Shown here in pieces: positions 7,589 to 14,599 of a stretch of DNA of 15,573 nucleotides (its first letter is position 1; the number at the start of each line of letters is the position of its first letter). The stretch lies in NCBI GenBank assembly GCA_047618295.1, contig JBLHKL010000048.1:1-15573 (forward strand), given 5' to 3'. The DNA comes from UBA7359 sp047618295 (lineage in GTDB: Bacteria > Pseudomonadota > Gammaproteobacteria > Eutrophobiales > Eutrophobiaceae). Under the pieces are notes generated by a model. The model saw only the letters and a program-made list of their open reading frames with translations. It had not been told where the DNA came from and did not search any database. The translations under genes and the position numbers were made by a program.

Positions 7589-8176
7589 ATGCAACAACGC
7601 TTAAAAGAACGATTGGTAGGTGCAGCAGTTCTAATTTTTATTGCTGTTGTTTTTATACCGATGTTTTTAACAGGTCCTATAGATGCTGGCTCTATTACTG
7701 AGACCAATATTCCAGAGCGAACGATAGAGAAGTTTAATTCCAGGTTAATCCCGCTGAATAATACGGTAACACCAGACGCAGCGATTGATGCTGAAGATGT
7801 AGAAGAACAGCCTAAAACAGATGATCCGATAGTTAAACCAAATGTAGAAACATCTTCCAAACCAGAATCGATTAGTGCGGCAGATGGTAGTTCTAAAAAA
7901 CCGGAATCGAATAAAATAGTAAAAAATAAACAAGTAGGTCTGACTGCATGGGTAGTACAGTTAGGTAGCTTTTCAAGTAAAGTCAATGCAGATAAACTGA
8001 ATTTAACGCTTAGAAAATCGGGTTTTCCAGCGTTCGTTGAACCATTAGAACAAAATAATGAAGTAGCGTATCGAGTTAGAGTTGGTCCAGAATTATTGCG
8101 TGCTGATGCCGATGTATTACTAAAGAAAATTAAAGAAAATACGAAGCTAGACGGTATAGTATTGAACTATCCATAA
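7589..8176 (+). CDS. dedD: SPOR-domain inner-membrane protein (DedD-like)
   Basis: The 195-residue product has a short basic cytoplasmic start (MQQRLKERL), one membrane segment (about residues 9-28, VGAAVLIFIAVVFIPMFLTG) and a periplasmic linker rich in Pro, Ser, Glu and Lys (about 30-115). A C-terminal SPOR domain (about 119-195) begins at AWVVQLGSFSS and contains YRVRVGP. SPOR domains bind denuded glycan strands at the division septum, and DedD is a non-essential division protein with this layout. Position between folC and cvpA is the usual dedD place. It begins 6 bp after folC, suggesting translational coupling. The linker is unconserved by nature, so assignment rests on topology, SPOR domain and synteny. 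Confidence 0.88.
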   Translation: MQQRLKERLVGAAVLIFIAVVFIPMFLTGPIDAGSITETNIPERTIEKFNSRLIPLNNTVTPDAAIDAEDVEEQPKTDDPIVKPNVETSSKPESISAADGSSKKPESNKIVKNKQVGLTAWVVQLGSFSSKVNADKLNLTLRKSGFPAFVEPLEQNNEVAYRVRVGPELLRADADVLLKKIKENTKLDGIVLNYP

Positions 8177-8210
8177 TTTTTAATAAACTTAAAAACATCA
8201 GATTTCAATA

Positions 8211-8720
8211 ATGTCTACAGCCGATATAGTCATTCTTTGTTTAATTGCATTGCCCACAATTGTGGGTGTTTTTTATGGATTTTTGAATATTTTATTTTCA
8301 TTATTATCTTGGGCAGTATCATTAGGCCTTTCAATAAAACTAATACCCTATTTTTCTCCCTTATTGGAAAACTATGTAGATACGCCAATCTTAAGGATTG
8401 TATTGGCGTTCATCGCATTGTTTATTATAAGTTTGCTTATAATGAGTGGTATAAGTTATTTCGTAGTAAAGTTGTTAGGTAAAACGGGGCTTACAGCAGC
8501 AGACAGGATTTTAGGGTTGTTTTTTGGTATGGGCTTAGGCGGACTAATCGTTGCAGTTATAATCTTTATGGCTGGATTCACTGCTTTCCCCCAAGAACCA
8601 TGGTGGGAAGAATCAAAGTTAGCAGCTCCATTTGAGCGGGTAAGCACATGGAGTTCTCGTTTTTTACCAGAGTCAATAACCGAATATCATTCATATGAAC
8701 AGGCAAATGAAAATGTTTAA
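8211..8720 (+). CDS. cvpA: CvpA family membrane protein
   Basis: The 169-residue protein is strongly hydrophobic, with four likely membrane segments at about 5-24, 28-47, 61-90 and 100-123. A polar C-terminal tail includes the family-typical PWWEESKLAAPFE segment. CvpA was named for a role in colicin V production in E. coli and is an inner-membrane protein linked to envelope stress; its molecular activity is not settled. Length is close to the E. coli protein (162). The gene sits directly before purF, the arrangement seen in E. coli and many relatives, and starts 34 bp after the SPOR gene. No clear Shine-Dalgarno sequence precedes the ATG. Confidence 0.93.
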   Translation: MSTADIVILCLIALPTIVGVFYGFLNILFSLLSWAVSLGLSIKLIPYFSPLLENYVDTPILRIVLAFIALFIISLLIMSGISYFVVKLLGKTGLTAADRILGLFFGMGLGGLIVAVIIFMAGFTAFPQEPWWEESKLAAPFERVSTWSSRFLPESITEYHSYEQANENV

Positions 8721-8741
8721 TGAACTCATAAGAACAGTGCT

Positions 8742-10256
8742 ATGTGCGGAATAATTGGAATCGTTGCCAAGAACCCTGTTAATCAGGCTATATACGATGG
8801 CTTAACTGTCCTTCAACATCGTGGTCAAGACGCTGCAGGTATGGTGACTTGTGATGAAAGTAAGTTGTACCTGAGAAAGGACAATGGCCTTGTCAGAGAT
8901 GTATTTCATACACGTCATATGCTTAATCTGAAAGGGAATATGGGTATTGGACATGTGCGTTATCCTACTGCAGGTTGTTCATCCTCAGCAGAAGCTCAAC
9001 CCTTTTATGTTAATTCTCCTTATGGTCTTACACTCGCACATAATGGCAATTTAACAAATGCAGAGACTTTGAAAGAAGATCTCATGCGTGATGATTTGCG
9101 GCATTTGAATACGAATTCAGATTCTGAAGTATTATTAAATATTCTTGCGCATGAATTAAACGCGATAGGTAAACCTCGAGATAGTCTAGATGCTAAAGAT
9201 GTATTTCATGCTGTCAAACGTTTACATCTTCGTTGTAAAGGTGGTTATGCTGCTGTAGCGATGATTACTGGAGTTGGAATAGTAGGATTTCGCGATCCAA
9301 ATGGTATTCGACCAGTTGCTTTTGGAGAACGTAAGACGGATTCTGGTACAGAATTTATCATCGCTTCTGAAAGTGTGGCGATTAATGCTCTGGATTTTGA
9401 ACTTATACGTGATATAGCCCCAGGTGAAGCTGTTTTTATTACATTGACTGGCGAAATTCATACTTTTCAATGTTCCGACAAATCAAAATACAGTCCATGC
9501 ATTTTTGAACATGTTTATTTAGCCAGACCCGACTCAATAATCGATGGTATTTCGGTCTATAAAGCGCGATTAAGGATGGGAGAAGAGCTTGCAAAAAAGA
9601 TTCTTAGACTCTACCCAAAACACGATATCGATGTCGTAATTCCTATTCCAGACACTAGCCGAACGGCAGCCTTACCTTTAGCAACTAAATTAGATGTGAA
9701 ATATCGAGAGGGTTTTGTAAAAAACCGATATATACCAAGAACATTTATTATGCCAGGCCAAAGTATCCGTAAGAAGTCTGTACGACAAAAGTTAAATGCA
9801 ATTGGGCTGGAGTTCAAAGGGAAGAATGTTTTGCTTGTCGATGACTCTATTGTAAGAGGGACGACTTCAAGAGAGATCGTACAAATGGCAAGAGAGGCGG
9901 GTGCTAAACGTGTTTATGTTGCATCAGCAGCACCACCAGTACGCTATCCAAATGTATATGGCATAGACATGCCTACGGTAGGTGAATTAATTGCGAATAA
10001 TTGTACTGTAGCAGAAGTTGCTGAAAAAATTGGTGCTGATTGGTTAGTATATCAAGACATTGAAGATTTGATATCTTCTGCTCATAAAGGAAATGAAAAA
10101 ATCACTGAATTTGATACGTCTTGTTTTACTGGAGAATATGTCACGGGAGATGTGAGCAGAGACTACCTTGATCATATTGAATCTATTCGGAACAATTATG
10201 CTATGGAACAGCAGGGTATTGATGAAGGATTGACGGATTTAACTGAGAACCAATAA
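8742..10256 (+). CDS. purF: Amidophosphoribosyltransferase PurF
   Basis: PurF makes 5-phosphoribosylamine from PRPP and glutamine, the first step of purine synthesis. The product begins MCGIIGIV, so Cys2 becomes the N-terminal nucleophile of the glutaminase domain once Met is removed; LQHRGQDAAGM (about 24-34) and LAHNGNLTN follow. The C-terminal phosphoribosyltransferase domain has the PRPP loop VLLVDDSIVRGTTS with Asp367-Asp368, and YIPRTFIMPGQSIRKKSVRQKLN lies upstream. No propeptide is present. At 504 residues it matches E. coli (505). It is the last gene of the + strand block and meets the phasin gene tail to tail. Confidence 0.98.
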   Translation: MCGIIGIVAKNPVNQAIYDGLTVLQHRGQDAAGMVTCDESKLYLRKDNGLVRDVFHTRHMLNLKGNMGIGHVRYPTAGCSSSAEAQPFYVNSPYGLTLAHNGNLTNAETLKEDLMRDDLRHLNTNSDSEVLLNILAHELNAIGKPRDSLDAKDVFHAVKRLHLRCKGGYAAVAMITGVGIVGFRDPNGIRPVAFGERKTDSGTEFIIASESVAINALDFELIRDIAPGEAVFITLTGEIHTFQCSDKSKYSPCIFEHVYLARPDSIIDGISVYKARLRMGEELAKKILRLYPKHDIDVVIPIPDTSRTAALPLATKLDVKYREGFVKNRYIPRTFIMPGQSIRKKSVRQKLNAIGLEFKGKNVLLVDDSIVRGTTSREIVQMAREAGAKRVYVASAAPPVRYPNVYGIDMPTVGELIANNCTVAEVAEKIGADWLVYQDIEDLISSAHKGNEKITEFDTSCFTGEYVTGDVSRDYLDHIESIRNNYAMEQQGIDEGLTDLTENQ

Positions 10257-10288
10257 AAAAACCACGGCCTATTTGTATAGGACCGTGG
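10255..10288 (-). terminator. Intrinsic terminator, - strand, at the purF/phasin junction
   Basis: The arms CCACGG-CCTAT (10262-10272) and ATAGG-A-CCGTGG (10277-10288) form an 11-bp stem with one bulged base and a 4-nt loop. Seven A residues at 10255-10261 become a U7 tract directly after the stem on the - strand, so it reads as an intrinsic terminator for transcripts coming from the phasin side. It starts 6 nt past the purF stop. On the + strand no U-run follows, so termination of the purF message here is less certain. Confidence 0.8.
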
Positions 10289-10316
10289 AATAAGTAGGGG
10301 TATTTCTAAATCTGTA

Positions 10317-10342
10317 ACCGCGTATTCAAATGATTACGCGGT
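10317..10342. terminator. GC-rich hairpin just after the phasin stop
   Basis: ACCGCGTA (10317-10324) pairs exactly with TACGCGGT (10335-10342). A further TCA/TGA pairing inside, beyond one T-T mismatch, nearly closes the loop. It begins 8 nt after the phasin stop on the - strand. The following sequence on either strand has only a weak T-run, so it is either an auxiliary terminator in tandem with the hairpin at 10255-10288 or a 3'-end stabilising stem. Confidence 0.5.
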
Positions 10343-10350
10343 AATAATCT

Positions 10351-10710
10351 TTAAGCAGTTTTTGAAAATGGGACGATAGTTGCCGCTTCTTCTACGCCTT
10401 TTTCAACCCATGCGCTTACTTCATCTTTTGATTCATTCATAATGTCCACAGCGTTTTTAGCAATACCTTGAACCTTTGCGCTTGTATCATTGATCAAAGC
10501 TGTTTGCTCACTGATAACTTCTTTATAGTCTTTAGATTTACCAAGCATTTCCATTTGTGAAGTGACGCATTCCATAGAAAGGTTGATAAAAGCTTGTTGC
10601 TGGTCAGCGAATTGGCCCGCGATCTTCAAGTTGATGTTGTAAAGTTCTTGCATCGCATCGTAATTAGATTTGCCTAACTTGTTCATGGTTTCAAATATTT
10701 CATTAGTCAT
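10351..10710 (-). CDS. Phasin family protein (PHA granule-associated)
   Basis: Phasins are small amphipathic proteins that coat polyhydroxyalkanoate granules. The 119-residue product is almost entirely predicted helix. It starts with MTNEIFETMNKLGKSNYDAM and has the FADQQQAFINLSMECVTSQMEML segment typical of the phasin_2 type; the C-terminus is EEAATIVPFSKTA. There is no signal peptide or membrane span. AGGAG lies 8 nt before ATG 10710, a good ribosome site. A strong-looking promoter with overlapping repeats lies upstream, and the gene ends at a clear terminator, so it is probably its own abundant transcript. Immediate proximity to phaR and phaA supports the assignment. Which numbered phasin (phaP) it corresponds to cannot be told from sequence. 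Confidence 0.88.
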   Translation of the reverse strand: MTNEIFETMNKLGKSNYDAMQELYNINLKIAGQFADQQQAFINLSMECVTSQMEMLGKSKDYKEVISEQTALINDTSAKVQGIAKNAVDIMNESKDEVSAWVEKGVEEAATIVPFSKTA

Positions 10711-10751
10711 TGGTCCACTCCTAAAGTGTAAGGTTGTTACGCATTACATTG

Positions 10752-10780
10752 TGCAATGCAGCAATTATTGCAATGCAGCA
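10752..10780 (-). promoter_or_regulatory. Two 12-bp repeats over the phasin start point, candidate PhaR operator
   Basis: TGCAATGCAGCA occurs exactly at 10752-10763 and again at 10769-10780 (+ strand reading), 17 bp apart. CATTG-TG-CAATG (10747-10758) forms a partly overlapping inverted repeat. The distal copy covers the -10 and start point of the predicted phasin promoter and the proximal copy lies just downstream, a position suited to repression. TGC-rich sites are known targets of PhaR-type repressors upstream of phasin genes in other PHA producers; binding here is inferred. Confidence 0.6.
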
Positions 10781-10805
10781 TATTAGGATTTGAAGGAGCT
10801 GTCAA
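10777..10805 (-). promoter_or_regulatory. Predicted sigma-70-type promoter of the phasin gene
   Basis: Read on the - strand, TTGACA (10805-10800) is a perfect -35. It is followed by a 17-nt spacer and TATGCT (10782-10777), a 4-of-6 match to the -10. The start point would fall near 10770, leaving about 60 nt of leader with AGGAG before the ATG. Sequence upstream (about 10820-10870) is very AT-rich and could act as an UP element, which fits a gene for an abundant protein. Confidence 0.65.
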
Positions 10806-10905
10806 CAGGAATGCATTAATATTTACAGTTATATTAAATAACTATAAGTATTTGAATATATTGATATATCCGTTGTTTTGAGTAGGTTTCGTAGAGGACT
10901 AATAA

Positions 10906-11370
10906 TTATTCTTCATCATTTTTTGTAGAGAAAGAAGAGTTTGAAGCTGTTTTAAAGAAGTTTTCCTGCATTGTTTTCCACATTTCTAGGTTTTGTTCAG
11001 CCAAGTCGGACATTGCAGTTATAGGGTTTGTAGTCACTGCTGATTGTAGTTGTTTTTGCTGAGTCACGAATAGATCAATACTTTTTTGTATGTAATCACC
11101 GGCAACAGATTGCACAGAATCACCATAAAATCGAATGATGTGTGACAGGGCTTCTGTAGTGAAAAGCGGTTCCCCATCATCCTCTTGTTCGGTGATAATT
11201 TGGAGGAGTATTGTTCTGGTGAGGTCTTCTTCGGATTTGACATCTTTAACAATAAATTCTTTATTGTTAAGTACCAGTTTTTTTATATCTTCCAGCGTGA
11301 TGTATTTACTTTCTTCCGTGTCATAAAGGCGGCGGTTTGGATACTTTTTTATAATTCGTTTATCTTCCAT
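10906..11370 (-). CDS. phaR: Polyhydroxyalkanoate synthesis repressor PhaR
   Basis: PhaR is a DNA-binding protein that represses phasin genes, and often its own, until it is titrated by nascent PHA. The 154-residue product opens with the hallmark IIKKYPNRRLYDT (residues 6-18) of the PHB/PHA accumulation regulator DNA-binding domain. The conserved central segment FTTEALSHIIRFYGDSVQ (about 70-87) follows, then a polar C-terminal tail (SNSSFSTKNDEE). AGGA lies 7 nt before ATG 11370. The stop falls in a small AT palindrome (10901-10910). Downstream on the same strand, about 195 bp away, is the phasin gene whose promoter has the expected operator-like repeats. The 255-bp gap to phaA with hairpins suggests a transcript separate from phaA. 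Confidence 0.94.
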   Translation of the reverse strand: MEDKRIIKKYPNRRLYDTEESKYITLEDIKKLVLNNKEFIVKDVKSEEDLTRTILLQIITEQEDDGEPLFTTEALSHIIRFYGDSVQSVAGDYIQKSIDLFVTQQKQLQSAVTTNPITAMSDLAEQNLEMWKTMQENFFKTASNSSFSTKNDEE

Positions 11371-11449
11371 TTATCTATCCTGAATTTAATATAAATCATG
11401 AAAACTGTACAAATTACTGAGTGTTAATCTAACTGTTTAGGGCACTCTT

Positions 11450-11474
11450 AAACAAGCTAAGCACCTGCTTGTTT
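11450..11474. repeat. Inverted repeat upstream of phaR
   Basis: AAACAAGC (11450-11457) and GCTTGTTT (11467-11474) are exact complements around a 9-nt spacer. It lies about 80 bp upstream of the phaR start and downstream of the stronger hairpin at 11492-11515 when read on the - strand. It could be part of a two-stem terminator for phaA or a binding site in the phaR leader; no U-run decides the matter. Confidence 0.4.
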
Positions 11475-11491
11475 GTAACTGCAATCAAATA

Positions 11492-11515
11492 TTGGCGCAC
11501 TATTTAGTGCGCCAA
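11492..11515. terminator. Strong hairpin between phaA and phaR, candidate terminator
   Basis: TTGGCGCACTA (11492-11502) is an exact reverse complement of TAGTGCGCCAA (11505-11515). In practice this is about 10 bp of stem with a 4-nt loop, GC-rich in the middle. It lies about 110 bp past the phaA stop on the - strand. The sequence after it on that strand (ATATTTG) has only a short T-run, so termination is plausible but may be partial or factor-dependent. Confidence 0.5.
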
Positions 11516-11625
11516 GTAGTACTTAAAATTAAATTATTTTTTGCTATCTGACTACATGATATGTCGTTAGCCACAAATTTCATAGTTTCAAGATGTAGTT
11601 AAGGTAGACGCAGTCAGCAGTTTGC

Positions 11626-12810
11626 TTATTTTCTTTCCACTGCCAGAGCTACCCCAAGTCCTCCGCCTATGCAGAGAGTGGCTAGACCCTTCTTAGCATC
11701 ACTACGCTTCATTTCGTGAAGTAGGGTCACGAGAACGCGACAACCTGAAGCACCGATTGGATGACCTATTGATATGGCACCACCATTCACATTAACCTTT
11801 GCTGTATCCCAAGCAACATCACGGTTTACTGCTATTGCCTGTGCAGCAAATGCTTCATTCGCTTCAACCAGATCAAGATCATCAACAGACCAACCTGCTT
11901 TTTCGAGACAGCGTTTGCTTGCTGGAATTGGGCCTGTACCCATAATGGCTGGATCAACTCCGGCGCTGGAGTATGCTGCTATGGTTGCCAATGGTTCCAA
12001 TCCAAGTTCTTTAGCCTTGCTTTCAGACATAACTAATACTGCAGCTGCACCATCATTTAGGCCAGATGCATTTGCAGCTGTTACTGTACCTTCTTTATCA
12101 AATGCAGGACGCATCTTCGCTAGACCCTCAGCAGTGACACCAGCACGTGGGAATTCATCTTTATCAAATATTACCGGGTCACCTTTGCGCTGAGGAATTT
12201 CAATAGGAACAATCTCTTCATCAAACTTGCCAGCATTCATTGCTGCCTCTGCCTTTTGTTGAGAAGCCGCAGCAAATGCATCTTGTTCTTCCCGAGAGAT
12301 TTCATATTTTTTGGCTATATTTTCAGCAGTGGTACCCATGTGGTAGTTATTAAATGCATCCCACAAACCATCGATGATCATCGAGTCCTGCATCTTCCAG
12401 TCACCCATTTTTGTGCCATTTCTAGATTTTGGCAGGATATGTGGAGATAGGCTCATGCTCTCTTGGCCGCCAGCGATAATGATATCTGCATCACCACATT
12501 TAATTGCTTGTGCAGCTAAGTGCACTGTCTTAAGACCACTACCGCAGACTTTATTAATGGTCATACATGGGACTGAATTAGGTAGGCCTGCCGCGAGAGC
12601 AGATTGGCGCGCAGGATTTTGACCAGTACCTGCAGTTAATACTTGTCCAAATATTACTTCATCTACTTGTTCTGGTTTGATCCCGGCGCGTTTAATGACG
12701 TCAGCTATAACTGTTGCTCCAAAGATATGAGCAGGTAAATTTGATAGAGCCCCCCCAAAATTAGCTACTGCTGTACGAACTGCCGCTACTATGACAACGT
12801 TGTCTGTCAT
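11626..12810 (-). CDS. phaA: Acetyl-CoA acetyltransferase (beta-ketothiolase) PhaA
   Basis: This thiolase condenses two acetyl-CoA to acetoacetyl-CoA, the first step of PHB synthesis, and can run in reverse. INKVCGSGLKTVH holds the acylated Cys89, SIGHPIGASG the general-base histidine, and TLCIGGGLG the second catalytic cysteine near the C-terminus. An upstream in-frame ATG at 12825 would add five residues (MEGTN). However, its codons form a TGGAGGGG Shine-Dalgarno sequence correctly spaced before ATG 12810, and MTDNVVIVAAVRTAV is the usual thiolase N-terminus, so I choose 12810 (394 residues, the normal length). The AtoB/PhaA distinction rests on the neighbouring phaR and phasin genes. Reductase phaB and synthase phaC are not in the window. 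A perfect FNR-type box lies upstream. Confidence 0.93.
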   Translation of the reverse strand: MTDNVVIVAAVRTAVANFGGALSNLPAHIFGATVIADVIKRAGIKPEQVDEVIFGQVLTAGTGQNPARQSALAAGLPNSVPCMTINKVCGSGLKTVHLAAQAIKCGDADIIIAGGQESMSLSPHILPKSRNGTKMGDWKMQDSMIIDGLWDAFNNYHMGTTAENIAKKYEISREEQDAFAAASQQKAEAAMNAGKFDEEIVPIEIPQRKGDPVIFDKDEFPRAGVTAEGLAKMRPAFDKEGTVTAANASGLNDGAAAVLVMSESKAKELGLEPLATIAAYSSAGVDPAIMGTGPIPASKRCLEKAGWSVDDLDLVEANEAFAAQAIAVNRDVAWDTAKVNVNGGAISIGHPIGASGCRVLVTLLHEMKRSDAKKGLATLCIGGGLGVALAVERK

Positions 12811-12825
12811 GTTTGTCCCCTCCAT
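12803..12825 (-). promoter_or_regulatory. Ribosome binding site that fixes the phaA start
   Basis: On the - strand ATGGAGGGGACAAACATG contains GGAGG about 8-9 nt before the second ATG (12810). The first ATG (12825) overlaps this site and has no Shine-Dalgarno sequence of its own, so the second is the likely start. Confidence 0.75.
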
Positions 12826-12982
12826 TATAAATGAAACTGTGTGTAGGATTTTCTGCTTATGTGCAGTAACAGGAAACCCGATGATAATATGATGCGCTGC
12901 AATAAAGAACGCAAATCCTAGCAGAAACCAATGAGATCTGTCGAGTAGGTGATGTTATTGACGTAGTCTAATCGGTTTAATT

Positions 12983-12996
12983 TTGATCAAAATCAA
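12983..12996 (-). promoter_or_regulatory. Perfect FNR/Anr-type box upstream of phaA
   Basis: TTGATCAAAATCAA matches TTGAT-N4-ATCAA with no mismatch. It overlaps a 14-bp perfect palindrome ATTTTGATCAAAAT (12980-12993), so a different dimeric factor is conceivable. It is about 180 bp upstream of the phaA start. On the - strand TAACAT (12957-12952) could be a -10. That would put the start point near 12945-12948 and the box centre about 42-44 bp upstream of it, close to the -41.5 spacing of class II FNR-activated promoters. Confidence 0.55.
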
Positions 12997-13058
12997 GTCG
13001 AGATAGGATGTAAACCGTAGGAAAGGTGATTGTTGGTGTATATCTGATTATTTAGAGA

Positions 13059-13098
13059 GCACTTTAGTGCAACGGCCTGTTTTAGCTAGGGTCGTTGC
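13059..13098. terminator. Adjacent hairpins after lpd, candidate terminator
   Basis: GCAACGGCC (13069-13077) pairs with GGTCGTTGC (13090-13098), nine pairs with one G-U wobble and a 12-nt loop. GCAC (13059-13062) and GTGC (13067-13070) form a second small stem sharing two bases with the first. They lie about 50-90 bp past the lpd stop on the - strand. No long U-run follows, so this is a possible rather than clear terminator. Confidence 0.4.
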
Positions 13099-13148
13099 GC
13101 TATTTATATTGCAGCCACTGCTAGATAGCGTTAGCGATTATAGCTGTC

Positions 13149-14573
13149 TTAGAGGTGAATGGTTCTGTTATCAACAGCTAATGCGGCTTCATGCATTGCT
13201 TCAGATAATGTTGGATGGGCATGGATGGTTCTCGCGAGATCTTCGGTACTGCCATCAAACTCCATAGTGACTACAGCTTCAGCAATTAATTCCGAGGCAC
13301 TTGGACCAAAAATATGAATTCCTAATACGCGATCTGTTTTTGCGTCCCCCAGTATTTTGACAAAGCCATTTGCTTCGCCCATTGCTTTTGCACGACCAGT
13401 TGCCATGAAAGGAAAACTACCTACGCGGTATTCAATCCCATCAGTTTTTAATTGTTCTTCAGTTTTACCAACCCAAGCAATCTCTGGCCAGGTATAAATA
13501 ACCCATGGAATTGTTTCATAATTCATGTGACCTGGCTTGCCGGCGATACGTTCAGCTATAGCTACCCCTTCTTCGGATGCTTTATGAGCAAGCATGGGGC
13601 CTCTAACAACATCACCAACTGCGTAAACATTCTCCAGGTTGGTATTACAATGATCATCAACTACGATGAATCCACGTTGATCAAGCTCAAGACCGCATTC
13701 ATCAGCGCCTAAGCCTGCTGTATTAGGTGATCTACCCACCGCGACGATGAGTTTGTCGACGGTGATTTGTTGCTTACCTTCTGCGTCCTCGTAATTAATG
13801 GTTACTTCGCGATTATTACTCCCAGTTCCTGTTACCTTGGCGCCGAGCCGAATATCAAGCCCTTGACCACGTAAAGATTTTTCAGCTTCTTTTGCAACTT
13901 GGCGATCTACCAGAGAAAGAAAATCAGGTAAGGCTTCAAGTACAGTGACTTCAGAACCGAGTCGGTTCCATACACTACCAAGTTCAAGACCAATGACGCC
14001 GGCACCTATAACACCGAGGCGGCGCGGGATTTCGTTAAACTTAAGTGCGCCGGTTGAATCGACAATCAATTTATCATCAACACTTGCTGGAGGAATTCTT
14101 GTTGGCACAGATCCTGTCGCGATGATGATATGGTTAGCTTCAACGACTGTTTTTTCATCATGCGTTTCATGAGTTGGTGATATCTCAACTTCTTTATTAC
14201 TAAGTATTTTTGCTTGTCCGCGTAACCAGTCAATTTTATTCTTTTTAAATAAGCCACTAATACCTTGAGTCAATGTTTTTACAATCTTGGCTTTACGCGA
14301 CACCATTTTATTAACATCCATGGATACACCTGTGACGGTTATGCCATGATCGCTTGACTGGTGTTTGATGTGATGAAAATGATGTGATGAATCGAGTAAT
14401 GCCTTTGATGGTATACAGCCCACATTTAGACAAGTACCCCCAAGAGCAGGTTTCCCTTCATCATTAATCCAACTTTCAATACAGGCAGTACTTAGGCCTA
14501 ATTGAGCGCAACGAATAGCTGTTACATAGCCTCCGGGACCTGCACCAATAACAACAACATCATACTTTTTCAT
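13149..14573 (-). CDS. lpdA: Dihydrolipoyl dehydrogenase (E3)
   Basis: E3 reoxidises the dihydrolipoyl groups of the E2 subunits of 2-oxoacid dehydrogenase complexes, passing electrons through FAD to NAD+. The 474-residue product (same length as E. coli Lpd) has the FAD-binding VVIGAGPGGYV near the N-terminus and the redox pair in GGTCLNVGCIPSK (Cys48, Cys53). The NAD-binding GVIGAGVIGLELGSVW starts near residue 188, and AVGRSPNT follows. The C-terminal HAHPTLSEAMHEA carries the active-site His453-Glu458 pair. AAGG lies about 10 nt before ATG 14573. It follows sucB by 26 bp, so it belongs to the 2-oxoglutarate dehydrogenase operon. Confidence 0.97.
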   Translation of the reverse strand: MKKYDVVVIGAGPGGYVTAIRCAQLGLSTACIESWINDEGKPALGGTCLNVGCIPSKALLDSSHHFHHIKHQSSDHGITVTGVSMDVNKMVSRKAKIVKTLTQGISGLFKKNKIDWLRGQAKILSNKEVEISPTHETHDEKTVVEANHIIIATGSVPTRIPPASVDDKLIVDSTGALKFNEIPRRLGVIGAGVIGLELGSVWNRLGSEVTVLEALPDFLSLVDRQVAKEAEKSLRGQGLDIRLGAKVTGTGSNNREVTINYEDAEGKQQITVDKLIVAVGRSPNTAGLGADECGLELDQRGFIVVDDHCNTNLENVYAVGDVVRGPMLAHKASEEGVAIAERIAGKPGHMNYETIPWVIYTWPEIAWVGKTEEQLKTDGIEYRVGSFPFMATGRAKAMGEANGFVKILGDAKTDRVLGIHIFGPSASELIAEAVVTMEFDGSTEDLARTIHAHPTLSEAMHEAALAVDNRTIHL

Positions 14574-14599
14574 ATTTCGTAAGCCTTAAGTTTATTTCA

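Larger units (their letters stand above)
12811..13148. other. 338-bp non-coding gap between lpd and phaA
   Basis: No convincing gene is seen on either strand. Read on the - strand from lpd toward phaA, it holds two adjacent hairpins just past the lpd stop (13059-13098), an FNR/Anr-type palindrome (12983-12996), a possible -10 and a leader ending in the phaA ribosome site. This is what an independent phaA promoter region following a terminator would look like. Confidence 0.6.

Noticed and set aside
10255..10288. The same hairpin as a standard + strand terminator for purF
   Set aside because: On the + strand the stem is followed by AATAAGTAGGGG, with no U-run; the U7 tract exists only on the - strand.
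11774..12193. Open + strand frame of 139 codons opposite phaA
   Set aside because: It is a shadow of the conserved thiolase gene with no recognisable domain or ribosome site.
12811..12825. ATG 12825 as the phaA start
   Set aside because: Its own codons form the Shine-Dalgarno sequence for ATG 12810, and it adds five residues that thiolases lack.
13067..13267. Possible small + strand gene in the lpd-phaA gap and lpd 3' end
   Set aside because: It overlaps conserved lpd coding sequence and the hairpins, and its product looks like no known family.
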